Source: Chamaea fasciata (taxonomy: Eukaryota > Chordata > Aves > Passeriformes > Sylviidae). Taken from it: DNA of 64,000 bases. The translations under genes were made by a program, and so were the position numbers. Positions within the stretch are counted from its first letter, which is position 1. Every line of letters starts with the position of its first letter. Location of the stretch: NCBI GenBank assembly GCA_029207755.1, contig JARCOQ010000003.1:48156971-48220970 (forward strand). Reading direction: 5' to 3'. Shown piece by piece: positions 50,801-62,800 of the stretch. A model generated the notes under the pieces. The model did no database searches. It was not told the DNA's origin and saw nothing but the letters and a program-made list of their open reading frames with translations.

Positions 50801-53800
50801 AAGCTCTCCCATGTGCTGAAATCTCCAGTTTCCCCCAGCCCTTCTCACTCCCTCAGCAGAGCAAGCAGTATCCTTAGTTTGGGGACCAACCTCCAGAAAT
50901 GCCTGGAGGGGGCAATGACTGCATTTTGGCATGCAGCCCACTCTGATTCAAAGGGAGATGCAAGTGGTAGCTTGGGGCTTTTCTAAGGGCAAAGCCAGGC
51001 AAATGCTTTGTATGGGATATAATAAGAAGAAATGCAGGTAGATGATCCAGAAAGTAAAAGGCTGTTCCAGCTCACAGCTTATGCATCAATCATCACAAAC
51101 TCTCAGTGGCAGTTTTTATATCTCTGTGGCACCAAGAAAAGCTTGGGCATCACACGGGCTGACAGTGGTGACACACAGCTGACAGCAACTTTAAAATTAG
51201 CTTTTCTCCTGGTCTTCAACTATTTATTCAAAAATTAATTTAGTCTAATGCCAAACGGGACCAAAGTGATCATCCAGACTGATGTCCTGTCTATGACAAG
51301 TTAAACAATTGCACCAAATGATTCCTAGTTCAAACTCAGCTTCAGATTGAGATACATCAATTCTCTTTTTTAGGATAGACAGCTACTCCTGGTTCATGAA
51401 ATTTAAATTACAGAGAATCTGTCTTATTCATCGGTGTAATACAGAGGAGTCTTCTGAAGATCTCTTTGAGAAGATATCATACTTCTGCTATCTGAAATAG
51501 GCTCTGAGCATTTAGTAGTTGGTAGTAAAGACTGTTAGTTGCCCCGTGTGGGACTTTAAATTCCATTAAGAAAAGATTGAGAAGTTCAGATGTTGCTTTT
51601 CCTGTTTTTGACTGGACCATCAGAAGGAATCTTGAAAGATGGCAATGTCAAAAATCTTTCCAAAGCTGGGCTCACCCAGACACTAAAGTTACAGAAAAAA
51701 TACATCAGGATAGCAGCAAACCAATAATCTGGTTGCAGAAGTGGCATGGGGTTAGAGTGTGGCTTAGAGATCTACAGAACCATCATGTATCCTCTGTGAA
51801 CTCTTTGTTCACTGAACACCAGGCAAGTGATTAATGACTGCTGACAGGCAAACTGGAAAAGAGAAAGAGAGAGAGAGACATCTCAGCATCCTGTTAAACA
51901 GCCCATGGAATCCTCTCCTTGGCATGAGCCAGCAAGTTCTCCTGTGAGAAAATAAAACCTGTGGGAGAAACTTTCACTGCTCTGGAGGATAAAAAAGACT
52001 ATTCCAAAACATATTGACTGTCCTGTATTTTCAAGCCTACCTCTACTACCTGGGCTGAGCACTTTTATCTTCTGCTTTCCCAGTTACATGGACAGCCCTC
52101 TCTCATCAACAGCCTAAACTCCTAAGGTAATTTAAGGCAATATGTAAAATACATGCTGCAGTCAGCATTCAGCACACAGTGATGATTCAGCTCGGGATTG
52201 TGACAGTTGCACAGTGAAACTTGTGATCTTATGACAAGAAAAATAAAACCAAAGAACCTAAAACCATAATAGCTGAAAATCCTATATACAAAATGAACCT
52301 TAAAATGATTTTTTTCACACAAACAACTGAAAATGGCACTAGCAGTTGCAAGATTGTTGTTAATTGTTCCCCTTTTCAAAAGAATTATGGTCTTGAGTTT
52401 ACATTTTTAAAAGTATTTTTCTATTGAAGACTTGCTCCATAACAGTTCTCAGAGGAAGGAGACAAAAAACCCCCAACAAACAGAGGAAGAAAGAGAGAAA
52501 AGAATGAAGACAGTATAAGCAAACTATGTGGAACTTCCTAATTTCTGTGTACTTAGGTTTTCCTGCCTAATGCCTTTTTAATGTTTTGTTTGCACAGTGG
52601 GCTCTTTAATGAAACATTTAATGGGATTTCATAAATAATAAATATGACTAAGTATTATTCACAAAGTAACTTTCGTTAACACAGCTCTTTCTACAAGTAC
52701 AAACATCAACAAATACAAAATTATCATAGCACCTGTATAGCAAAGAATTTACTTTATTCAAAAATGTTCTAAATAAGTATTTATAATACTGATGAATATC
52801 AATAGTATAATAGCATAGGTCTTCATTTAAAGGGAGACTAGTTCAAAAGATTTTATTAGCTCTTAATACAAAGTTGAAATATGCTTTTACCATGATAAAT
52901 TAGTTTTAATACTAAATTAACTCCAGATGGCAGTGTTGGCTTACGTGAAAAAGAGGTACTTGAAAAGGGGAAATTTTTTAACAATAATTTTTCACCTGAC
53001 TCACTGTAGCATTCTTAAAAATCACATGGTGAAACAATACCTTTTTGGTTACACACCAACATTATTATTATATGAATTTTGTGTCTGACAACTTATGTTG
53101 GGAGTTTTAAATGGTAAAGGTCAGTTTTCAAACTGATTTAAGACTAGGTCACAATCAGAAAGAGGAATAAATGTTTGGGCTTTCCCCCAAAATACTTAAC
53201 TATAGTAAGCACTTCAGATAAAAATTGCTGTTAATAGGGGTACATAAAATAAACAGTAAGTATTAAATGAGAATTGGTCTTTAAACTTTTTGATATAAGT
53301 TGTGTTTAAACTGTGTTGGTGGCCTAGGCAGTCTGTTGGTATCCTGGTATAAATAGAAACACTCAGTTAATAAGAACTGTGAAATGTATTTGGATTACTT
53401 TGAAAGGCAGCATTTACAAGAGGGCAAAAAATTTGCAGCATTTAAAAATTATCCCAAGAAAAAAAGTGCTTGTTATCACTGACTGTAGCTTAAGGATGTT
53501 TGACTGCTAATGAGCATCAATTAGCCTGGAGAAGGGGAGCTATGGACTGGAATACTGCTACCTTGAATTCAACATGAGAACACTCATGACATTGACAAGG
53601 CTCAGTGAAATGAGCTGAGAACTAGTGAAGAAATTTAAGAGATTAAATGACCTCCTTTGACCTGCAGTTTTACAGACCACGGTGAAGCTGTATAAAAGGA
53701 TACTGTCAAGTGCAAGCTGTCACTATGTAGCCAACTCAGAAGGGTATGAGGATGTAATAGGACATCTACTGTAAGAAGCAGTCTAACAGGGAAAATAAGG

Positions 53801-56800
53801 AGAATGAATGGAATCATCTAGGAAGAAAAGATGATATTGTGAAGAGCACAACAAAACACCAGCAGGTGAAATCACTAAAAGAGCTGTGTACAAGCCTGTA
53901 AGCCTACATGACATAGCTCCTCAAATGCTACTAAAACGGACTATAGATTACAGTAAATCAAGAAGATACATCTTTTTAAAGTTGTGTAATAATAACTGAA
54001 GAAATGCTGAAAAAAATCTCAAATATTGCATACATCCCAAACCCAAGAAATTAAATAATATCTATCAGCAATTACCGCTGCTGAATCTAAATTCTATCCA
54101 GAGTACTAGAAATTACCAAAAAAAAGACTTGACCAGACATTTAAAAATAAATATGTAAATAGAATAAAAAGTGAGACTTATCATTAGTAAACAAAAACCA
54201 AACCACCCTAAATATTTTTTTTTATATTAGCAGGTGTATGCATATGAGGAAGCAAATAATTTCTTCTTATCATTTCTTTTAAAAATTGAGTTATAGAACT
54301 TTAATATTAATGATGCAGAATATTTACTGAATGATGGAAAGTAATATTTTAGGTTCTGCAGGAACCTAGGGATGAGAACACAGGAAATCAGCTGCATGTG
54401 ATGTTCTGCACCAGCAGGTGGAGTAGGGCTGCAGTCTCAGATGTAGGGGATACAGAGGCAAGCCACTGGGCACACTAGGTGTCTAAATGCAGCTGGTGGA
54501 AGGATACACCTTTTCAGAAATATACAGGCATCCAGGGGGCTTCCATTCTTTCCAGCTCAAGAGAGAAAAGCAGGATGAGGCATCTGGTGCTGTCTGTGTT
54601 TGTGTGTGTGCTCTGAGTGTCTGTCTGAGATCTGTGTAATGTGTGTGTGTGTATACATATACATGCAAACACACATCATGTGTATGTGTGTCTATGTGCA
54701 TGGCTTGGTGGGATTACATCTTCAGCCTCACAAACAGTTGGACCTGGGAATGTGCAGTGGCAGCAGCCTTGCCTCTCTCAACCTCTTGGGTCCAGAGTGA
54801 TAAACTTTAACATAATTAAGATCTAAATAATTTTGTGTTAATCTTGCTGATAAAAGAAGAAGCAAATACAAGACATTTATGTAATTTACAGAATACTGAC
54901 TAGGATTCTAAATGCTTTTAATATGTCTTGGGATTGGTTTTTACTGTCCCTTAAGAAGAAATGCTACAATAATCTGAAAAAACCCCAAAACCTTCTGTAA
55001 TTTCTCTGTCCCCTTTGCGACTTAGATGTACAAACTGTACTTGGGAGCTTTCCTAGTCTTCTCTCTTGCTAAATTCTTCTCCTAGCAGTACAGAAACAAT
55101 ACATTTCTCAAACCAGGCCTTTCCCCCCCTTCTTGTTCAGTGCATTTTCTTAAATTATCAGTAGGCATGTTTCTGTTCCAGATCTCTACCTAAAGCTGAG
55201 CCCTAAGAAGGTGGGTCTTGTAGTGTATTCTCTGGTTTCCTTGTATTTTGTGAACTGAAGATGTAGATTCATGCAATCAAACCTCATTTCCAAGAGCTAC
55301 AGAACAAGAAGTTTTGTTGACTAGTTATTTCACTCAATCAGTAAAAAAATGTTGCTTGGAAAAATACTTTCTTTTTATAACAGTAACGTGATACATTTGA
55401 CTAAATACGTTCTTAGATCAACCTACCTTTGATTTCATCTTTCTGCTTTTCTTTCAGTTCCTGAACAAGCAAAGACTCACTCTCAGTAAGAGGCCAACTG
55501 TCATGCAACACCAATGCCTCTATTGAATACTGGTGAGACTGTGAAAGAAAATGCAACATGTTGAAGTCATAACAATTACAGCAAGCATTCAAGTCCTGCA
55601 GGTTAGTAAAGTACCAGCTATTGAACTCAGCAAATAAAACACATAATTAATTTACAAGCAAGCACATTACAGCATTCACAAGAAGCTTAAAAAATTAATG
55701 TTAATTCCACAGATCTTATTTTAATTCCTGTGAAATTAAACAATTACTCATGTGTTTATCAAGTAAAACTAAACTGGGCTACACAATAAGGAGCTACATT
55801 CCTGTAAGATTTCCATGTAACTTCCCTATGTATGCCATGTACTAAAACAAAGACTTTTGTCTTTGATTTTAAGACCTACTACAGGGCTTTGAGCCCTTGT
55901 ACTAGCACTCAATAATGCCTTAATTTGAGGTAGAGGTGACAGGGTCCTTGGGCTGTTTTAAACATTGTCTAGACTGAACTGGAAATTGTTATATTTATTT
56001 AGAAACTGTTTTCCAAAATTCTAACACCAGTTCTGAGTAAAAGAAACAACTCTAGAGTTTATTTCTCAATAATTTTTTTTTCCTTAGGTTATTGTGTTGC
56101 AATTGAACTCAACTATCAAGAAAAAGTCACAGCAGAAAAACATGTAGAGGTGTAAAACAAGAACTGTTTTAGAAAGTATACTTAAAAATAGACAAACAAT
56201 ACTAAATGACATCAAGAAAAACCCATGGTTTGACATTAGCCTCTGACAAACTTGGCTTGACTAGTAGATATTATGTGTCACAAAAGCTTGCAGCTGACTG
56301 GAAATAGGTGTTTTGCTATGCAAGCTATTACAGATGGCCTTCTGTAAGATCATATTTCAAAGAAAGCTCATCCTGAAGCATCAAAACGTTAATTTAATTT
56401 CTGGCAATTTTTGATCTTTATGTGAAAGTTATGCTATACTTGTACTGGATTTGCAAAATGAAGAATGCTTAAAGATGGAGTAAATCATCTTGATATGAAA
56501 CCACCTACTTATTTAGTCATTCATACATGTATATTATCCTTTTTTCATCACCTCATTCAAAAGCTACCAACAGTCTTAATTTTGAATTCCTTGTTCTTGC
56601 CTCAGGATAGAAAATCTCCACATGTACCAAAAGAATTAGCAATAAGCCTTCACTATTTTTTTGCTGCTTTTTTTTCCCCCCCAAATCCCAGTGATTAACA
56701 AACTCTTACTTGTTGTGGGCTTCCAACATTATTTTCAAAGTTTTCCAAGTGGAAAGATTCATCTATTTTTATCACTGGGACTTCCTGTACAGGGTCTGTC

Positions 56801-59800
56801 TTGGAAGAAGTTTTGCTCTCCTTTGACGAATGACGACTTGCTTTTCTTAATCGTCGAGTTTCCAATCCCTTCTTTGGATTACTATGATTAATCTGTTGGG
56901 TTTTTACTTCAAGATGATAAAAAAAGGTGCAGAAATTCTATGAATTACTGGTATGAGATAAACAGATGCCCCCAGAAAGTACCAGAAAGAATAAACATAG
57001 TCCATTTTCTCAAACTGGATTATACACAAAAACTTCCAATTAAAATTATGCTTATTCCAAATACTATCCTGATTTCATTTTGAATGCAAGTCATAAACTT
57101 CTTCAAAGTAAATAATGAGAAAATTGAGACTGTGTATATAGGACTGTTGTTACTATTTATAAAGCATGTAAGTTTTCCCCTCAAGACCCATACTTCTTCC
57201 CGGCACTACCCACCACAGCACCACGCTCTACATTACAAAATATAGATAGTCTTGTGCTCCCTATGATGGAATCATTTGTGGCTACCCTAATTGTGCAAAA
57301 CTGGATGAAGGGAAGAGGTGCATTGGTCACAGTCCTGTGAATGCATACCCTTACAGAAGTCTCTTATCTAATCTCTTTCTATCAACCTGAAACAAAGATC
57401 ATAGCTAACTTGAGCTAAAAAAAAATCAGTCTTGAAAGGAGGTATAAAACTATTGGTGATCTATCCTTTATCAATGTATATAATTGCCACCTAAGGAAGA
57501 TGTTAATGTGGAAAAACTGTGAAAACTGGAATGTTCTAAAGAAGGGCTGGCACAGAATTATTAACTCAGAAAACAAATCTGTTTTCATTTCTAATGCCAT
57601 CAAAATGTGTGATATCCTTTTGCCTGCATGTCTACAGAGAAAGTAAAGCTAATTCTAAAAGTGAACATCTCATAGAAAATTGAATAAGGACAAAGAATAA
57701 CACTTCTGGGGAAGCAGATTAACCTGTGTTACACTAGCAACAGCTGGACCCTCAGCCAGGAAAGAGATATTATTTTGACTTCACTGAGGACAAGAGGCTT
57801 TACTCCTCCTAGGGTTTATTGTATAAACAAAGGATGATACTGCATCATTGCAACACTTTGAAAGAAAAAAATGTGCATTTTCATGCGTGTTGATGAAACA
57901 TCCAGGGAAATTCACAGTACATGGCGGGACTATTAGACCAGATTCAACAAAATTTACTGGTGGTGTGTCAAAATACAAATGCCCAATCAGAGGTTAAGTG
58001 TGCCCCTCGAAACTCAAACAGCCAGGAAATATTTTTTCCAACCAAACAAATTGTGGTTGCAATGTGTGTGTCAATATGAAAGCCAAATGTAATGGATTGC
58101 ATCTTTCCTCTGCCTAAGCCAGTGCTTCCTTGTTCCTAAGAAAAGCAGTAGAAGTCAGGAAATCAAAATAAGATCTTGCAGAGATGGTCTCTTAAAGAGG
58201 TCTCAAACTCCTAATCACAAGTTCTGAGTTGCTCTTCTGCATTGCATTCAGAATCTTTAGCACCAGAGCCATCTCTCTGGCTGTCCCTGTTGCAAGGAAG
58301 CCTGTGAGAGAAATGTGAAGAAAGACAATACTTGGTTTCTTCTAAACCATTTTTTAGAGTGCTGCAACTTCATGGCTGTTATTTTGTAAAAGGCATGCCT
58401 AAGCAAGTCTGTAACTCTGGAACAGTTTCTTACTCGGTGGCTGCTGAGCTTTTTAGGTATCAGTTAACTTCCCATGCTGTGTAGGTGAGAGCAGATGTAA
58501 TTCACAGTGGTTAGATTATTAGGTCTTTCTCCAGAAGGAGCCAAAATCATGAGGTTTTCACTCAATAGAAGTGCATTTGGATGAATAAGAAACAATATCC
58601 AAAGCCCCAAATCTTGAATATTCTACATCTGCAAGAAAACCTGCTGCAAAGAAACAAATTGTATTCCAGATGAAAGAATAACTACATAAGACATTTTCTA
58701 ATTGCATAAATTGTAGGTTACCATTTGCAATATTTACATAAAGGTTTCTAGTCAGGAATGATCTTCAGTGCCTCTCTGAGCACTGCTAGCAAGGGCCAGG
58801 GGATGTAATTTACTAGAGGGTAATTTAAGCAGTGAGGCCACCTAGATGTACTCCCTTGGAGTCAACAGAGAGGTGAGCTCCACCCCAGGATGTGTTGTGT
58901 CGGGGCTTTGGGTGATGTGCATTGCCCTCAGCAGGAGCTTACCTCTACCGAGCAAGATAGGTGAGTTGAAGGGAGGTTGGATTCTTTAAGCTACAATTGG
59001 TTTTTATGAATGCCTCACTATTCTCCTCTTCTCTCTCTCCTAAACCTGAAGAGCTTAAGTATTGAAAAATTCTATAAAGCTTTTCCCAGAGGAGGATCCT
59101 TCAATGAAGAGAATTCATCTCAGGATGGTGGAATCCTCCATAAGAGTCGATCTGCTTCCTTTACAGGAAAGACCAGTCGGAAAAGCTCCCCAAAAGACAT
59201 ACACGACCAATAATTCTCGCAATGCTCACCAGGTGGTGCTGTAACACCAAATTATTTTTTCATACGAAAATACGCGTATGCCACTCTCGGTTTTCTTAAG
59301 TTCTGGCTAGAAGAAACTTCTGCCTACCTCGCTTCCAGATTCAAATAAATATCTGAAAGATATTTTTATACTTTTTAACAGGATTTTATCAGCCTGTTAC
59401 TGTGGAAAATAAAAGGACTGTGAGCATTCACTTGCCCATCTGTGCTTACACAACTGCTGTGCTTGTATCAACAGAACAAATTGTGGTAGCAATGTCTGTG
59501 TCAATATGTAAGTCCTTTATTGTCAAGCAAATGTACTAGGTCCAAGTCATCTGCTGCATCTCAGAAGAGGTAAATATATTCAAAATCAGTTGGTTTACTG
59601 TAGTTTTTGGGCTGTAAAATACATTAATAGAGCAGCTGTGTCTGGAGGTGAATTAACAGGCTTTGGGTGGGCAAGGGAGATAGTGTTTTATTGCTTGCAC
59701 AATAATGTACTTAAGAGAACTTTTGGCAACACAGTGATCAATTCTGAGAGGCAGAACATGTGTGGCAGTGAATAAGTGTCAAATTTAGAGACTGTATAAG

Positions 59801-62800
59801 GCTTAACTAACAAGATTGGTGCCAATGGTATAGCAGTGTTTTCTGATTATTCCTATTCTGAGAAAACACACTTTTTTAGAGAACAAAGAAATACTGACAG
59901 AAGGAATCTTGTTGAATTGAGTGTCAGTTGTACAAATCTTCACTTGAACTTGGCATCAGTATTTCTGAGTGTTTCTATTTAGTTATTGTAAAGGCCATAA
60001 AAACACTTTTGGCAATAGCAAAGAAACATGCTTTTACAATGCCATGAATTGAACCACTACAGAACCTAGAGACACTCAGTTGTTTGGGTAATACAATACT
60101 GTCATGTTGGTTATACTGAGGACATTTCACAATATTTTAATTTTATTTGGATGCTATGAAAGATTCTACACAAAGTATCTTCTCTGTGATATACAGGATG
60201 TATATTAATAGGAAAAGAACTTCAGTTTTAAGGCCAATTGGTCTAGTATTGTAAAAATATAAGTAATAGTAAAAGAAACCCCAAAAAGCCCAAAAAACCA
60301 GTGACAGCTTCACAGTCTTTCATTCCAAATGGCAGCTCTCTATATAGCCACATGCACTTAAAGAGCATCAGAATATTCATTTCAACTTCAAATATATCCT
60401 AAAATCATAACACGATTTTATGGCCACCACTTGTAAATAGGCCCTGATACAAAAACCTTCCTATTTTCAATCAGGTAAATGTAACAGATATTTCCCTAAA
60501 TAATTCACAGTGGATTAAAATAATTTTAAATTAGCAGAAATTATTTGCATCATAGCACATTAGAGCTAGAATGTATGTGTCTGATTTCTGAGGATATTTT
60601 GCAAAGTTCTCACATATATGTCCTGGTAGACTGGCGAAAGCAAAATACCACTTCTAGTTATTTTGCCCCATCCTTTCCTTTCAGAATCTGGTGGAACCCA
60701 CTTCTCTTCCCTGTGACTTGATCGTGCCTTTTAACTTATTTCAGTCTTAGCCTATCACACTTGCAAGAGACAGCATCCCAGTATCCTGAAACAAAGTTTC
60801 TCCTTCGCTTTACTGAGGGTAACTCAGCAACTTATTGCCACTATTGCGATGCTGCTCCTAAGCTGAGCTATTTTACACTTTCCTGTTTCTATTTCCACCA
60901 GTCTGCTATTAAGTTTACTAGTCCACTTCCACATTCCAAAACCATTAACCAAAAATAGCTACTGATTATCTTGGTGACTCAGAGAGAGTCATGACAGCTT
61001 CTCTACGTCTTCTTTTAAAACCCTAATATTTTCGTCTGATGAACTGTGTTTTAAGAGCATGGTCTTCCTAGGATGAGATTTTACATTTCTGGTAATAACA
61101 AGGGGCAGTTGAGACAGAAATCAAGATATTTCATAAATATGATTAAGTTAATTATTTTTCCCATAAAGCATTGGAATTTCATATAACACATTATGCTAAA
61201 GGATCATGTTTGAAGACTCCACAGGTTGAAATAGTGGAGGTGAGCAGATGAAATATTTTGGGCATTAGAAAAGCAATAATCCAGTATCTGAACAATTTGT
61301 CCTTGCCTCAGGTTCTCAATATGCTCAAAAAGGCAAACTCAGATTTACAGAAGATTCATTGTTTAGAGGTCTTCATAAAAGGACTGAAGACTTTCATTTC
61401 TTACATATCTCATGTATAGTGGTGTCCATGGAGAGTACAGTAGCGGACTTGTTGGCTTATAAACATCTGCTTTATTTAAGCAAACTTGTAATTCTTATAA
61501 AGAATTAATTTCAAAATTGAAACACAACTATAATGAATAATTCAAAATAATACACAAATAAAATGGAAATCATTTGATTTAGGATTGAGGTGTATAGAAA
61601 ATGGAAAAAATGTAAATTATCAAGGAAGATGGCGTGGCACTATCCTCTAAAATCTATTACATATAAGAAGTATAATAGAGGTAGGCAGATGGTACTTAAT
61701 TTTTTGTTTAAAATTACCTGAGCACTACAAGGTCCATTGTCAAAAATTTCTAAGAATTATGTATCTCATTCAATTGTACTTATTGGTTTTGAACAGTAAA
61801 ATTAAAGATTAATGAAAAGAGCAGCAAAAAATACTATTTTCTGTGATTATCTAGGGTTACTGTAAGAATATATATCCTGCAGTGAATAAAATTATCAAAT
61901 ATGGAATACAATACTTACACTGGATTGATTGATTTCTCCAGAAGTTAAAAACTGGGATGACAGCATTGCCCTTTCCAATGACACTCTTAATTTCCTTCTC
62001 ATTATCTAGGACTTGTAGTTTAATGAACACATCTGATTTAGAGGTTTCTACCTGCAATGTAGCAGTCTGTGATGCTGTGACTTTTACAAAATACCTGAAG
62101 AGGAAGAAAACATTATAGCAATACAACCAACTATATCTGATCATTCTTTTTTAGGAAAGTACCAAAATGTTGTGCCGAACTGGAACCAAACACTTAAAAT
62201 TGAGTTACAAATCAACAGTTTTCCTGGAATCTGATGGGCTAAGCTTCCTGTTGTGAAGTTTAGTGCAGTGAATCAACAAAAAAACCCAAGTGCTGATTCT
62301 GAAAAATGGTGTGGTCTAGCTATTTTTTTTAATTGCCTTATCAAATGTCCAATTAGACATTTGACTCTCTACTGTACTTTTATTTGTTGACCATCATTAG
62401 CCAGATTAGGGAACTGTATCATTACAAAATTACTTGAGGGAAAAAAAAATATTTGCTTTCAAAAGGGTAGGGATATCTCCTTTGATAGCAGTAGCTGCTT
62501 TGGTCAGCCTAAAAGACTGTGGCATTAAAAACCTGTTGAATTAGAGTCTGAGGACAAAATTCAAATAATTGTTATGTTGTTCAAATAGTTGTTACGTTGT
62601 AACCCATTGTGGTATGTATTATATGCTTTTTGTCCATAAATTCAAATTGTTATGACTAATCTCACCAAACAAGCAAAGAAATAACAACACACAAAAAAAT
62701 CCATCACCCTGACTTCAGCACATTTGGAGCTAAAACTATATATATATATATTTAAGTTTGGTAACATCAAAAGGGGAGAAAGAATGAAAATCATCAAGAA

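Larger units (their letters stand above)
48842..55426 (-). other. ADGB: ADGB intron (6.6 kb, largest in window)
   Basis: Phase-consistent GT-AG intron. It contains an old CR1 fragment near 51240-51350, a 20-bp tandem duplication at 50715-50754, an AT-rich stretch near 50050-50165, a degenerate (TG)n tract at 54590-54700, and a CTCF-like word near 52919. The rest is unremarkable AT-rich sequence. Confidence 0.75.
56907..61918 (-). other. ADGB: ADGB intron (5 kb)
   Basis: GT-AG intron of about 5 kb whose flanking phases fit (T plus TA gives a leucine codon). It holds a pair of 34-bp direct repeats (58045, 59475) and an unexplained plus-strand open stretch at 59046-59213. I looked for extra minus-strand exons and found none with convincing splice sites, but a poorly conserved linker exon could be hidden here. 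Confidence 0.65.

Noticed and set aside
57781..57978. Possible extra ADGB exon in the 5-kb intron
   Set aside because: No acceptable acceptor/donor pair with the required phase and no androglobin-like sequence.
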